Assembly: GCF_040829825.1 (NCBI RefSeq)
Contig: NZ_JBFOLH010000008.1
Length of the DNA stretch: 64,000 nucleotides
Source: Leadbetterella sp040829825
GTDB taxonomy: Bacteria > Bacteroidota > Bacteroidia > Cytophagales > Spirosomataceae
Direction: 5' to 3' (one strand)
Positions 1-8,849 of this stretch are shown in pieces. The position numbers and the translations under genes were made by a program. The notes under the pieces are model-generated. The model did no database searches. It was not told the origin of the DNA and worked only from the letters and a program-made list of their open reading frames with translations. Position 1 is the first letter of the stretch; every line of letters begins with the position of its first letter.

Positions 1-8
1 CATTTCTT

Positions 9-54
9 TAAAAAAACAAAATCGGCTGTCAAAAAATTATTCAACAACCGATTT
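9..54 (-). terminator. Intrinsic terminator of the lasso-like operon
   Basis: Stem AAATCGG (19-25) pairs with CCGATTT (48-54), extended by TGT/ACA inside. Read on the minus strand, the stem is followed by a T-run (the A-run at 9-16). It lies 50 bp beyond the stop of the B2-type gene and so ends the minus-strand operon. A minus-strand ATG at positions 3-1 right after it could open a further gene outside the window. Confidence 0.6.
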
Positions 55-102
55 CAATTCTATTTACTGAATATCCCTTTTTATAGGAAACCGGCCGTAG
101 TA

Positions 103-522
103 TCATGAATATACGGCTTGCACGGTGTATTCTTCGGGCTCACAAAAACCGGTTACAAACTCCCCGTTAACGCGCGTCCAGGCATGGCCTTCAATTTGCC
201 CGGTATCTTTATTCTTTTTGAACCCCACAAAAACCTGGCAGGGAATTTTATAATAGCGGCAGAGGCACATGGCCTGGTAGGCCTGATGCCGGCATACGTT
301 TTCCCAGGGGATATACCGGCCCGCTGTAAAGATTGCCCAGCGAATATCGCTTATCAGCTCAGCATCTGCCTCCCTGACCGGTTGTGTTTTCCTTCCGTCA
401 AAACGGGCCTTTTCCCTGAAGTACCGCATTAAAACCCAGGCATAAAACGACAGGGCTGCCGAGGCAAAAAACAGCAGCTTTCTCCTGGCACTTAAATGCA
501 TGAACCGGCGTATCTTCTTCAC
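103..522 (-). CDS. Lasso peptide biosynthesis B2-type protein (transglutaminase-like leader peptidase)
   Basis: 139 aa. Members of the B2 family (Transglut_core3 fold) cleave the leader of a lasso precursor using a Cys-His-Asp triad. The sequence shows a hydrophobic N-terminal third, then Cys77 in the context NVCRHQAYQAMCL and His113 in EGHAWTRVNG, which are the usual Cys and His blocks. A clear Asp after the HAW block is not obvious (Asn119 stands near its place). Translation starts at GTG (522), overlapping the preceding APS-kinase stop as GTGA, so the two are translationally coupled. It is the last gene of a five-gene minus-strand operon and is followed by a terminator. The substrate is not visible in the window. 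The family call is from motif pattern and context. Confidence 0.75.
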   Translation of the reverse strand: MKKIRRFMHLSARRKLLFFASAALSFYAWVLMRYFREKARFDGRKTQPVREADAELISDIRWAIFTAGRYIPWENVCRHQAYQAMCLCRYYKIPCQVFVGFKKNKDTGQIEGHAWTRVNGEFVTGFCEPEEYTVQAVYS

Positions 523-1037
523 TTCTTCAAACCGCTATAGTATTCCCAGATCATCCCGGCACACTCCTGCGCATCGTTCACCGAAGTGTCGATACGGAGT
601 TCGGGAGCGTCAGGAGCTTCGTACGGCGCCGATATCCCGGTAAATTCCGAAATTTCGTTACTGAGGGCCTTCCGGTACAGCCCTTTGGGATCACGCCGGA
701 TGCATACCTCCAACGGGGTATCCGTGAACACTTCCACGTAGCAGCGGCACATTTCCCTGACGGCCTGCCGGGTACCCGCATAGGGAGCTATCATAGATAC
801 AATCACCAGGTGTCCCTGCTGCTCGAACAGGGCCGCCAGCTGCCCTACCCGCAAATTATGAGCCTTGCGTGACTCTTCGTCAAAACCACCCTGGCCGGTT
901 ACCTTTCGTATCTCGTCGCCGTCCAGGAGTACAGGACAAATCCCCTTCTCCCGGCACAATTCTGCGAGCTTACGGGCCACCGTAGTCTTCCCCGCACCGC
1001 TCAGGCCGGTCAGCCAGATCACGGCGGGCTTACGCAT
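519..1037 (-). CDS. cysC: Adenylyl-sulfate kinase (APS kinase)
   Basis: 172 aa from the ATG at 1037; an upstream ATG at 1109 would overlap the PqqD-like gene by 80 bp, so the internal start is preferred. P-loop GLSGAGKT at residues 11-18, followed by the LLDGDEIR block and IAPY...R motifs typical of CysC. It phosphorylates APS to PAPS. Because the same operon encodes a PAPS-type sulfotransferase, the likely job here is local supply of sulfate donor for modification of a product rather than assimilatory sulfate reduction (inference). Its stop overlaps the GTG start of the B2-type gene. Confidence 0.85.
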   Translation of the reverse strand: MRKPAVIWLTGLSGAGKTTVARKLAELCREKGICPVLLDGDEIRKVTGQGGFDEESRKAHNLRVGQLAALFEQQGHLVIVSMIAPYAGTRQAVREMCRCYVEVFTDTPLEVCIRRDPKGLYRKALSNEISEFTGISAPYEAPDAPELRIDTSVNDAQECAGMIWEYYSGLKK

Positions 1038-1296
1038 GAAACAGGATAAATTTCCGCTCCACCAGCTTCTCAACCGCTTCTTCCACCTCTTTCCGGCATT
1101 CTTCCTCATCTACCTCATATTCTTCGCACAGGCGGCTGATAACCGCCTGGATTTCCAGGCCTTCTTCCAGGTATTTCAGGATACTGAAAAACGTCTCGTT
1201 CAACGAAACGTATTCGTTTTTCTCCATATCATAAATCACTCCCTCCTCGCCCAGCCGGGTAAAGAGTATCTTTTCTTCATTCAGTGTATAGGCCAT
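1030..1296 (-). CDS. PqqD-family peptide recognition protein (RiPP recognition element)
   Basis: 88 aa. Acidic, helix-rich PqqD-like sequence with the family hallmark of an N-terminal beta region (GVIYDMEKNEYVSLNETFFSIL) and C-terminal helices (EEYEVDEEECRKEVEEAVEKL). PqqD domains bind RiPP leader peptides and present them to the modifying enzyme; the lasso B1 protein is the same fold. Its last codons overlap the start of the APS kinase by 8 bp, and it lies 19 bp downstream of the sulfotransferase. Together with the B2 protein it makes this operon a lasso-type B1/B2 pair (family knowledge). The peptide substrate is unknown. Confidence 0.75.
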   Translation of the reverse strand: MAYTLNEEKILFTRLGEEGVIYDMEKNEYVSLNETFFSILKYLEEGLEIQAVISRLCEEYEVDEEECRKEVEEAVEKLVERKFILFHA

Positions 1297-1315
1297 ATAG
1301 TATCATTTGTTTATT

Positions 1316-2173
1316 TTACCAGTATCCGAACCTGCGCATCATCGGCTCGTTGATTTTTCGTATTTTTTCAATCTGTTCCCCGGTCAGCTCTTCCTTCCAC
1401 CTGCCGCTTTGCCCTTTAAAGAAAAAACGGGACGAGGGGATCTGCTTTTCGCGGAAGCCGGCCTCTTCTTCCTTTTTCTGAAGCTTTTCAAACCGGGTGT
1501 TTTCAATGGCACACCTGATCTGCTCCGGGCCTGCTTCCAGTCCAAGGGCCTCTACCGCCTTACTAAAGGTTTCAAAGGGCCTCTCTTTCATGTCTTCGTA
1601 CCGCATAATATGTACCGGGAAAGAGGGGTACTTCAGCCAGCTCTCCACATGCATTGACCAGGTGCCTAACGGTTGATGAAACTGGCTGTTCGGCGTAATT
1701 TTTTGGGGGAGAAAAGTGGCCTCCTTATTGGTGATCAGCTTTTCAATTACCCGGTCTACCGGTTTCCCCAGGTGGTTAACCAGTGACAGGGTCACATCCA
1801 GGGGGTTTCTTACAAAATAAATACCCTGCCGGCTGCAGTTTTCCGGGATCAGCGGCTGGCCGTCGGTCTCCGAAAAGGTAAAGGCGTCATGAATCTTGAT
1901 AAAGAGTGGCCGCTTACTGGTTTCTGCCAGGTGCGTAAAAGCGATCCGCTGAAAACGCTCGATCTGTCTGAAGTCCAGGTAGTCGGCATTCATATCCAGC
2001 ACTGCTTCCAAGTGGTTTTTCCCCGAAAAAATACCATCGGTATCCATGCTGTTGATATCCGGCTCTCCCCCGCTGGTCAACGCCGTTAAAAAGGCCCGAA
2101 ACCAGGTATTTCCTGATTTGGGATAAGACGCCAGCCATACTATCCCGTTCCGGTCTTCTTTATTCATACGCAT
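1316..2173 (-). CDS. PAPS-dependent sulfotransferase
   Basis: 285 aa. The 5'-phosphosulfate loop YPKSGNTWF (about residues 18-26), the 3'-phosphate block RNPLDVTLS and the C-terminal FFFKGQSGRWKEELT (usual RKGxxGDWK) identify a cytosolic-type Sulfotransfer_1 enzyme. It transfers sulfate from PAPS to a hydroxyl or amine acceptor; the acceptor is not evident. Its start overlaps the end of the HPr-kinase-like gene by 14 bp. The neighbouring APS kinase would supply PAPS. Sulfotransferases and HPr-kinase-like enzymes both accompany lasso gene sets as tailoring enzymes, which suggests sulfation of a peptide product (inference). Confidence 0.85.
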   Translation of the reverse strand: MRMNKEDRNGIVWLASYPKSGNTWFRAFLTALTSGGEPDINSMDTDGIFSGKNHLEAVLDMNADYLDFRQIERFQRIAFTHLAETSKRPLFIKIHDAFTFSETDGQPLIPENCSRQGIYFVRNPLDVTLSLVNHLGKPVDRVIEKLITNKEATFLPQKITPNSQFHQPLGTWSMHVESWLKYPSFPVHIMRYEDMKERPFETFSKAVEALGLEAGPEQIRCAIENTRFEKLQKKEEEAGFREKQIPSSRFFFKGQSGRWKEELTGEQIEKIRKINEPMMRRFGYW

Positions 2174-3113
2174 TTCCGGAGAATTCAGAATGAAGCATCC
2201 CGGTGATTATCCCGCTTTCTATGGCATCGGCAAAGGGCCTGAAAGTCGCCACTCCCTTAGGCCGCGAGGCTTTCCAGGCCGGAAGGGTATTGACGATACC
2301 GCTCAGTGTTTTGAATTGCAGCACCTGCTTTTTCATGCCCAAAAGCCATTGGGGCCGGTAGATATTGTTTCCGAAGAGCTGCATAAAAAGGGTGGGCCTG
2401 ATCCGGTCAATCACTACTTCAGTACCCTGCTCTTCCAAGAATACGACCCCGGCTACCTCCACCCGTTCAACAGTAAAACGGTTATGAAAATGAAACCCGT
2501 ATTTATTCAGCTCAATATCGCTCCGCAGCCGGCGTTTCTCCTGCTCATTCCAAACCGTTTGCTGCTCAATGGTGCTCTCCCATAAGCGCATCATAGGATA
2601 CGACGCACAGGCATAGCACTTCCCGTTTTCCAGGGTCAAAACGGCGGTATCGTCTGTAAAAACCGGGTAACCCTTCTGTTCCAGCATTACGGCTGTGGTA
2701 GATTTCCCGGTGCGTGAAGGGGCTGCAAACAGCAATACCCTGCCCGGCTCAATAAATACCCCTGAAACATGAAAAGGAATGATATCCCGCTGGAACAAGA
2801 CGGCGGCCATGGCATTGGAGTAGAAAAACAGCAGGACGGTATTCCAGTCCCGGCTAACCGGCTGAATGATAACGGTTTCGCCGTCACGTACATAGTAACG
2901 GCCCACTTCAGGTACGGAATAGAGGAATTCACGCTCATTAAATACCGTAAACGGCTTTACTTCCAAAGGCGGATTTTCAAGCTCCCCGGGAACTTCACCT
3001 ACATGAACCCTTACAGGCCGCAGGGTTTCATCCCAGTGCGTAACAGGCATTAATGCAACCAGTTCCAGGTCAGAGAGCACCGGCAATCCGAATGCCATAT
3101 ACGAGTAGTTCAT
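2160..3113 (-). CDS. HPr-kinase-like serine kinase
   Basis: 317 aa. Walker A APSRTGKST (residues 131-139) followed by GYPVFTDDTAVL places it in the HPr serine kinase C-terminal superfamily, but it lacks the DRTP-type N-terminal domain of a true HprK. The same fold occurs as a tailoring kinase beside lasso peptide genes (PadeK type), phosphorylating the C-terminal Ser of the peptide. It is the first gene of the minus-strand operon, preceded by a good Bacteroidota promoter at 3163-3194, and overlaps the sulfotransferase start. A role in phosphorylating a RiPP is an inference from neighbours. Confidence 0.7.
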   Translation of the reverse strand: MNYSYMAFGLPVLSDLELVALMPVTHWDETLRPVRVHVGEVPGELENPPLEVKPFTVFNEREFLYSVPEVGRYYVRDGETVIIQPVSRDWNTVLLFFYSNAMAAVLFQRDIIPFHVSGVFIEPGRVLLFAAPSRTGKSTTAVMLEQKGYPVFTDDTAVLTLENGKCYACASYPMMRLWESTIEQQTVWNEQEKRRLRSDIELNKYGFHFHNRFTVERVEVAGVVFLEEQGTEVVIDRIRPTLFMQLFGNNIYRPQWLLGMKKQVLQFKTLSGIVNTLPAWKASRPKGVATFRPFADAIESGIITGMLHSEFSGNAYE

Positions 3114-3162
3114 AGGTTTTCAGGCTTGAGATCCGGAGTGGGTTTTATCTGCCGGATTTCTG

Positions 3163-3194
3163 CAAAAATAGTTTCCTGCACGAAATAATCCAAA
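3163..3194 (-). promoter_or_regulatory. Bacteroidota-type promoter of the lasso-like operon
   Basis: On the minus strand a TTTG box (3194-3191) lies 20 bp upstream of TATTTTTG (3170-3163), matching the Bacteroidota consensus TTTG-N19-21-TAnnTTTG. The first gene starts 50 bp downstream at 3113. Confidence 0.6.
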
Positions 3195-3196
3195 CA

Positions 3197-3224
3197 AAAA
3201 AGGGAGCAACCTGTGCTCCCTTTT
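3197..3224 (-). terminator. Terminator of the ompA-like gene
   Basis: Perfect stem AAAAGGGAGC (3197-3206) / GCTCCCTTTT (3215-3224). On the minus strand it is followed by further T residues, 19 bp past the stop at 3243. Confidence 0.75.
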
Positions 3225-3242
3225 CTTATTGTTCGTTACTTC

Positions 3243-4958
3243 TTATTTCAGAATAAATTCGGTTCTTGAACCTGACTTGATACCTGCCGCGTTTACGTAG
3301 GCATTGTTAGGATCTTCATCGGCGGCTCCTTCGTAAGAAAGTCTTGACTTGTCAATACATTTTTTGCTCAGGAAGTAGTTGTATACCGCTGCTGATCTTG
3401 AAGTAGCCAGCTTCAGGTTTTTAGCATCTGCAGGACCGTCGTTGTAAGTACGGATGGTCAGCTTCGCATCTTTACATCTTTTGATCACGTCACAGATTTT
3501 CTGAAGCTGCGCGTTGGAAGCGGCTTTGATCCGGCTGGTTCCGGGATGGAACTCGATGCTTTGTGCAGCATAGCTGAGGATATCCAGCTCATCTTTGGTA
3601 ATTGAGCAACCGCTGGCTGATTTAAATCCTTTAAGCAGAGGCACACCGTCTCTGTAATCTTCAGGACATCCGCCGTTTGATGCCAGACCTGCCAGGTTAG
3701 GACATTTGTCTGCTACATCAGGCACTCCGTCACCGTCTGCGTCAGGGCAACCCGCTGCTGCTGCAGAACCTACTTTGTTCAGGCAGTTATCAGCATTGTC
3801 AGCCACACCGTCACCATCAGCATCAGGACAACCGTTCAGTTCGGCTGTTCCGGCAGAGTAAGGACAGGCATCGTCTTTATCGGCAATACCGTCACCGTCA
3901 GAGTCAGGACAACCGTTGGCTGTTCCGGCCTGATCAGGACATGCATCATCTTTATCGGCTACACCGTCACCGTCTCTGTCGGCACATCCCTGCAAAGAAG
4001 CCAGACCGGCCACATCAGGGCAAAGGTCATCTTTGTCAGCAATACCGTCACCGTCAGAGTCCGGACATCCCTGAAGACCGTGTGAACCGGCTACATCAGG
4101 ACAAAGGTCAAATTTGTCTATAATACCGTCGCCGTCTCTGTCAGGACATCCCTGGAACTTGGGAAGGCCGATCTCATCGGGACACATATCGCATTTATCT
4201 ACTACACCGTCACCGTCGCTGTCTTTATCTCCGAACCGGTAAGATGCCAGCACGTTACCCAGGAAATAACCGTCTTTACGGTCCGGGTTAGCAGCCAACG
4301 AAAGGCCGTCAAGATAATCGGAAGTAGAGAACCGGTAACCGGCTTCCAGTCCCAGGGTCCAGCGGTTAGACATATTGTATTTTACACCCACACCCACCGG
4401 GAAAACCACGCCCAGGCGATTCCCGAATTTATCCATGTGCTCGCGGTCCTGTGCCAGCAGGGAAGCATTTACAGGGAAAGCGGCGCCCCCTTCCTGTGTG
4501 ATGGTGGGGTTTGAATAAGTTACACCCACTCCGGCAAACAGGTACGGTGACAGGCCGTTTTTAAGGAATCCGTCACAGGTAAACCGCCGCTCTCTGAAAG
4601 GATAATATTCTCCTAACAAGGCTGCCTCTACAAAAGGGGATGATTTGAAACGTAATCTTCTGTAATCCCATTGGTCGATCGGGCTGTCTAAATCTCTACC
4701 CGCTAAACGGCCAACCAAGATCTGAGGTCTCAAAGAAAAGAAGTCATTCAGGTGTCTTCTGACAAATACTCCTCCCATGAAACTGTTTTGCGAAGCGTAT
4801 GGCCTGCTGCAGTGCATATCACCGAAGTACTGGTTGATGCCTGCTGTAAGACCAATTTCCCAGGGATATGGCTTACATACCTGACAAGAGTCCTGTGCAT
4901 TTACGGCGAATGTACCGAAAGCAAAGAAAGCTAGAATTAAAACTCTTAACTTGTTCAT
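3243..4958 (-). CDS. OmpA-family outer membrane protein with thrombospondin type-3 repeats
   Basis: 571 aa. N-terminal signal peptide ending near VNAQ, then an outer-membrane beta-barrel-like region (about residues 25-245) with repeated Gly/aromatic strands, then a Ca2+-binding stalk of DxDGDGxxDxxDxCP repeats (about 245-420, roughly eight copies), then an OmpA-like C-terminal domain that would bind peptidoglycan (SIEFHPGTSRI...NAQLQKI...SRSAAVYNYFLSKK). Function is structural anchoring of outer membrane to cell wall. It is a single gene ending at a strong terminator. Low-level DNA repetition over 3700-4210 simply encodes the Asp-rich repeats. The start at 4958 gives a clean signal peptide. 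Confidence 0.9.
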   Translation of the reverse strand: MNKLRVLILAFFAFGTFAVNAQDSCQVCKPYPWEIGLTAGINQYFGDMHCSRPYASQNSFMGGVFVRRHLNDFFSLRPQILVGRLAGRDLDSPIDQWDYRRLRFKSSPFVEAALLGEYYPFRERRFTCDGFLKNGLSPYLFAGVGVTYSNPTITQEGGAAFPVNASLLAQDREHMDKFGNRLGVVFPVGVGVKYNMSNRWTLGLEAGYRFSTSDYLDGLSLAANPDRKDGYFLGNVLASYRFGDKDSDGDGVVDKCDMCPDEIGLPKFQGCPDRDGDGIIDKFDLCPDVAGSHGLQGCPDSDGDGIADKDDLCPDVAGLASLQGCADRDGDGVADKDDACPDQAGTANGCPDSDGDGIADKDDACPYSAGTAELNGCPDADGDGVADNADNCLNKVGSAAAAGCPDADGDGVPDVADKCPNLAGLASNGGCPEDYRDGVPLLKGFKSASGCSITKDELDILSYAAQSIEFHPGTSRIKAASNAQLQKICDVIKRCKDAKLTIRTYNDGPADAKNLKLATSRSAAVYNYFLSKKCIDKSRLSYEGAADEDPNNAYVNAAGIKSGSRTEFILK

Positions 4959-5043
4959 TTTGTTAGTAAGTGATATAAATATTGTGAATTAAAATTAATT
5001 TAAAATATCGACTTTTCTGCTTTATCCTCTCCTAAGCTCTGCA

Positions 5044-5087
5044 CAAAAGTAGAACAAAAATAGTTTTTATTAAAATTATTTACGCAA
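5044..5087 (-). promoter_or_regulatory. Possible promoter of the ompA-like gene
   Basis: The minus strand carries TATTTTTG (5062-5055) and TACTTTTG (5051-5044), both matching TAnnTTTG. A TTG at 5087-5085 lies 22 bp upstream of the first, slightly too far for consensus. Position relative to the gene fits, but which box is used is undecided. Confidence 0.35.
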
Positions 5088-5110
5088 TTATTGTTCAAAT
5101 TTATATTTTA

Positions 5111-7180
5111 TTATTTCGCTAAATCGAGTAAAAAGGCATATTCCAGCGCTGTTATTTTCAAAGCGGCAAACCTTCCCGAGGCTCCGCCATGGCCCGAGGT
5201 CATGTCGGTATGAAGCAGCAAAAGATGATCATCTTTCTTCAGCTCCCGCAGCCTGGCCACCCATTTGGCCGGCTCCCAATATTGCACCTGGCTGTCGTGC
5301 AGACCGGTGGTCACCAGGGTATTCGGGTAGGCTTTGGCCTCCACGTTATCGTAGGGAGAATACGACAGCATGTATTCATAAGACGCCCGGTCTTTCGGGT
5401 TGCCCCACTCTTCAAACTCTCCGGTGGTCAGCGGGATAGACTCGTCCAGCATGGTGGTAACCACATCTACAAACGGTACAGCCGCTACCACACCCCGGTA
5501 CAGCTCGGGTGAATCGTTCATGATTGCCCCCATCAGCAGCCCGCCGGCACTTCCGCCCATTGCAAAAAGCTTGTCTTTTGCTGCATATTGTAATGCTATA
5601 AGGGCTTTAGAACAGTCAATAAAGTCATTAAAGGTATTCTTTTTCCGGAACATCCGGCCCTCTTCGTACCAGTATCTTCCCATTTCCAGTCCGCCGCGGA
5701 TATGCGCAATAGCGTACACAAAACCGCGGTCCAGCAGGCTTAAGCGCCCCGAACTGAAGGCCGCATCCATGGTAGCTCCGTACGATCCGTAGGCGTATTG
5801 CAGCAGGGGGGCCGTTCCGTTAAGCGGGGTATCTTTGCGGTACACCAGCGAAACAGGTATACGGGCGCCGTCACGGGCGGTAACAAACAGCCGCTCTGAC
5901 CGGTAGTTGCTTTTGTCAAAATCGCCCAGCACCTCCTGTTCTTTGAGCAGGATTTTTTCGCGGGTCTGCATATTGTAATCAAAAACAGACCGCGGAGTGG
6001 TCAGCGAGGTATACCCGAAACGAAGCAGGTGAGTATCAAACTCAGGGTTTACACTGATAAAAGCCGTATAGGCCGCTTCACCGAAATCCAGGTAATGCTC
6101 ATCGCCCGTTTCCTGGTGGATGATGCGGAGATGAATCAGGCCTTCTTTCCGTTCCTGTACCACCAGGAAATCTTTAAAGATCTCCAGCCCTTCCAGGAAG
6201 ACCTCCTCCCGGTGCGGTATAACTACTTTCCATTGGGAAGGGTCATGCGCATCTTCTTCCCTGACTTCCATCAGCTGGAAGTTTTCGGCGCCATCGCGAT
6301 TGGTACGGATGTAAAAGCGGTCTTCGTAATGCTCTATTGCATATTCATGCCGGTCTCCTCTTTTCAGAAAAGTAACGGGCCGGGCCCGGTTATCGGCGGC
6401 ATCGATCAGCTGAAATTCACTGGCCACCCCGATGTGCTCAGAGGCTATGGCAACGTATTTCTTCGACTTCATCCGGAAAATGCCCATATAATACTGGTTA
6501 TCGGTCTCTTCATAGACCAATTCATCTTCCGTGGCAGCCGTACCCAGGCTATGCCGGTATACCTTATTGCCCAGCAGGGTCTGCTGATCACGCAAAACGT
6601 AGTAAAACGTGCGGTTATCCGCTGCCCAGGCGTAATTTCCGCCTTCTGTATGCCGGATCTCCTCTCCCAGGATCTCCCCGGTGACCAGGTCTTTGACCCG
6701 GAGCGTATAATTTCGCCGGCCTACGGTATCTGTAGCAAAGATCAGCAGCTGGTCGTTATCAGACACCTCCAGTCCGCCTACATGAAAATAATCGGAACCC
6801 ACGGCCATTTCGTTGCCGTCCAGCAGAATTTCTTCCGTTTCGCTTCCTGTTTTTTTCCGGCAATACACCGGGTATTCTCCGCCGGTAATGAACCGGGTAT
6901 AGTACAGGTAATTTCCTTCTTTATAAGGAACCGACTCGTCATCTTCCCTGATCCGGCCTTTCATTTCCGAGAATAGCTCCTCGCGCAGGCCTTTTAAGGG
7001 AGCCATGACCTTTTCGAGATATGCATTTTCAGCGTTCAGGTAATCGATCACCTCGGGGTTGTCGCGGTCTTTCAGCCAGTAATATTTATCGGTACGGGTA
7101 TGGCCGTGTGTAGTGATCTCGTGTGGTCGCTGCGCAGCCTTCGGGGCCTGCAGCCCTTTGCCTGAAATGATTTCCGCCAT
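5111..7180 (-). CDS. ptrB: Oligopeptidase B (S9A prolyl oligopeptidase family)
   Basis: 689 aa from the ATG at 7180; an upstream ATG at 7222 adds 14 unconserved residues, so the shorter form is preferred. N-terminal seven-bladed propeller, then an alpha/beta hydrolase domain with nucleophile GGSAGGLLMG, Asp in GLHDSQVQYWEP and His in TSGHGGASGRF. It cleaves short peptides after basic residues in the cytoplasm; no signal peptide is seen. It is divergent from the M28 peptidase gene at 7291 with a shared 110-bp promoter region. Family identity is firm, and the OpB rather than prolyl-specific assignment rests on overall sequence style. Confidence 0.88.
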   Translation of the reverse strand: MAEIISGKGLQAPKAAQRPHEITTHGHTRTDKYYWLKDRDNPEVIDYLNAENAYLEKVMAPLKGLREELFSEMKGRIREDDESVPYKEGNYLYYTRFITGGEYPVYCRKKTGSETEEILLDGNEMAVGSDYFHVGGLEVSDNDQLLIFATDTVGRRNYTLRVKDLVTGEILGEEIRHTEGGNYAWAADNRTFYYVLRDQQTLLGNKVYRHSLGTAATEDELVYEETDNQYYMGIFRMKSKKYVAIASEHIGVASEFQLIDAADNRARPVTFLKRGDRHEYAIEHYEDRFYIRTNRDGAENFQLMEVREEDAHDPSQWKVVIPHREEVFLEGLEIFKDFLVVQERKEGLIHLRIIHQETGDEHYLDFGEAAYTAFISVNPEFDTHLLRFGYTSLTTPRSVFDYNMQTREKILLKEQEVLGDFDKSNYRSERLFVTARDGARIPVSLVYRKDTPLNGTAPLLQYAYGSYGATMDAAFSSGRLSLLDRGFVYAIAHIRGGLEMGRYWYEEGRMFRKKNTFNDFIDCSKALIALQYAAKDKLFAMGGSAGGLLMGAIMNDSPELYRGVVAAVPFVDVVTTMLDESIPLTTGEFEEWGNPKDRASYEYMLSYSPYDNVEAKAYPNTLVTTGLHDSQVQYWEPAKWVARLRELKKDDHLLLLHTDMTSGHGGASGRFAALKITALEYAFLLDLAK

Positions 7181-7214
7181 ATAGGTTTGTTTAGTTTTTC
7201 CGCCAAAGAAATAC

Positions 7215-7243
7215 TTGTACAAAAAACAAAATTCTTATCTTTA
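7215..7243 (+). promoter_or_regulatory. Likely promoter of the M28 peptidase gene
   Basis: TTG (7215-7217), an 18-bp gap, then TATCTTTA (7236-7243), one base off TAnnTTTG. It is placed about 50 bp before the start codon at 7291. Confidence 0.4.
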
Positions 7244-7290
7244 GGCACAATTTTTATACAAAGATACAAATTCTAAACCATCGGTATAAC

Positions 7291-8757
7291 ATGAAGTTTC
7301 CTGTTATCATTCTACTGGCTGCGATCTGCGCATTTACTGTAAAAAATGACGACCTCCGTCTTGTCTTCGAACGTATCAACAGCGATGTTATGCAAAACGG
7401 ACGCGCCTATGCGTCGCTCGGGGAGGCCACAGAAAGCATCGGGCACCGCCTGACGGGCAGCCCCGGCGGTAAAAAAGCCGAAGAATATGCGCTGAACCTG
7501 CTTAAAAGCTACGGTTATACCGATGCCCGCTTCCAGGAGTTTAACGTAGAGGCTTGGGCAAGAGATACCGTGAGCCTCTCCCTGGTACCCGAAAACAGCG
7601 ACAATTTCGTGGACTATGAGGTTGTGGCGCTGGCCCATTCACCCGTTTCATCGCATATTACCGCTAAGATAGTAGATGTGGGTGACGGGCTGGAAAGCGA
7701 CTTTGAAGCTGTGAAAGCCGAGGTGAAAGACAAAATAGCCCTTTTCAATATTAATATCCAGGACGAAAAAAACAAGGGGAAAAAGAATCTCCACCGTTCT
7801 GAAAAAACAGCGCTTGCCATTCGTTACGGTGCCAAAGGCGTGATCATTGCCAATGCCGTACAGGGCGGTGTTTTACTGACCGGTACCGCCTCTGTTACCG
7901 GCGAGCTGATCCCGATCCCTGCCGTTTGCGTATCCGTAGAATCGGGTAAAAGCATGCGCAAATGGATAAAAGACGAGAAAAACATCCTGGCTGTTATTGA
8001 TATGATGAACTTCAGCCGGCCTATCCGGGCCCGTAACGTGATCGCTTCATTGCCCGGTACTTCCAAAAAATACAGGAATGAAAAAATAATCATCGGCGGG
8101 CACCTCGATTCGTGGGACCTGGCTACCGGTGCTATGGATAACGGAGTGGGTTCTTTTTCTATTATGGATATTGCCCGGGTGTTCAAAAGCCTGGATCTGA
8201 AAACCAAGCGCCCCATAGAATTTGTCCTTTTTATGGGTGAGGAACAGGGGCTCCTGGGTTCAAAATACATGGTGAAAGAGCTGGAGAGAACCAAAGAGAT
8301 CCAGAAAGTAGGGCTGATGATGAACCTCGATATGGTGAATAACGTAAGAGGCTTCAGTGCCGGGGGAAATGACCTTCTTAAAAAGCGTATGGAGGAGATC
8401 GGGCGGATTATTCAACAGGTAGACAGCAGCTATGCCAATGCAGTCAGCAACGGTGCCGGCCTGCACAGCGACCACCAGCCGTTTATGCTGAACGGTGTTC
8501 CTATCTGCTCACCGTCGGGCTCCTTCCCGGTGAAAGCCTACGGCTGCTACCATGCCAACTGCGACCGCTTTGACCTTATCGACAAAGACCAGATCAATAA
8601 CAACGTGCGTTTTACCGCTATGATGCTGTACGCGCTGGCCAACGGCGATGACCTCCCTGCGAAAAGACGTAACAGCACGGAGACGCGTGATTTCCTGATC
8701 AAACATAACCTGAAAAACGAGCTCATTATCGGTAAAGAATGGAAATGGGAGCAATAG
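7291..8757 (+). CDS. Exported M28-family zinc aminopeptidase
   Basis: 488 aa with a short N-terminal signal segment. The M28 metal ligands are present in order: GGHLDSWD (His, Asp), GAMDNGVG (Asp), GEEQGLLGS (catalytic Glu and ligand Glu), NLDMV (Asp) and the C-terminal SDHQPF (His). A PA-type domain insert (about residues 140-230, VGDGLESDFEAVKAEVKDKIAL...) precedes the catalytic domain, as in glutamate-carboxypeptidase-like members. It hydrolyses peptides in the periplasm or outside the cell. Monocistronic and divergent from ptrB. Downstream lies a structured intergenic region rather than a simple terminator. Confidence 0.88.
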   Translation: MKFPVIILLAAICAFTVKNDDLRLVFERINSDVMQNGRAYASLGEATESIGHRLTGSPGGKKAEEYALNLLKSYGYTDARFQEFNVEAWARDTVSLSLVPENSDNFVDYEVVALAHSPVSSHITAKIVDVGDGLESDFEAVKAEVKDKIALFNINIQDEKNKGKKNLHRSEKTALAIRYGAKGVIIANAVQGGVLLTGTASVTGELIPIPAVCVSVESGKSMRKWIKDEKNILAVIDMMNFSRPIRARNVIASLPGTSKKYRNEKIIIGGHLDSWDLATGAMDNGVGSFSIMDIARVFKSLDLKTKRPIEFVLFMGEEQGLLGSKYMVKELERTKEIQKVGLMMNLDMVNNVRGFSAGGNDLLKKRMEEIGRIIQQVDSSYANAVSNGAGLHSDHQPFMLNGVPICSPSGSFPVKAYGCYHANCDRFDLIDKDQINNNVRFTAMMLYALANGDDLPAKRRNSTETRDFLIKHNLKNELIIGKEWKWEQ

Positions 8758-8849
8758 TCTTCTGAAAGGGCATCCCTGCGGGGCAATTGATGAAGAGGCT
8801 ATCCAAAAGTACCCCTGCAGAGAAGGGGCAGATGAATATGGATGGACTT

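Noticed and set aside
1..3113. Complete lasso peptide cluster
   Set aside because: Precursor and cyclase are not in the window, so only a lasso-like tailoring operon can be claimed.
3700..4210. Tandem DNA repeat in the ompA-like gene
   Set aside because: The periodicity simply encodes thrombospondin type-3 Asp-rich repeats and needs no separate explanation.
6029..6976. 315-codon ORF on the plus strand
   Set aside because: It lies wholly antisense to the catalytic and propeller regions of oligopeptidase B and has no family features.
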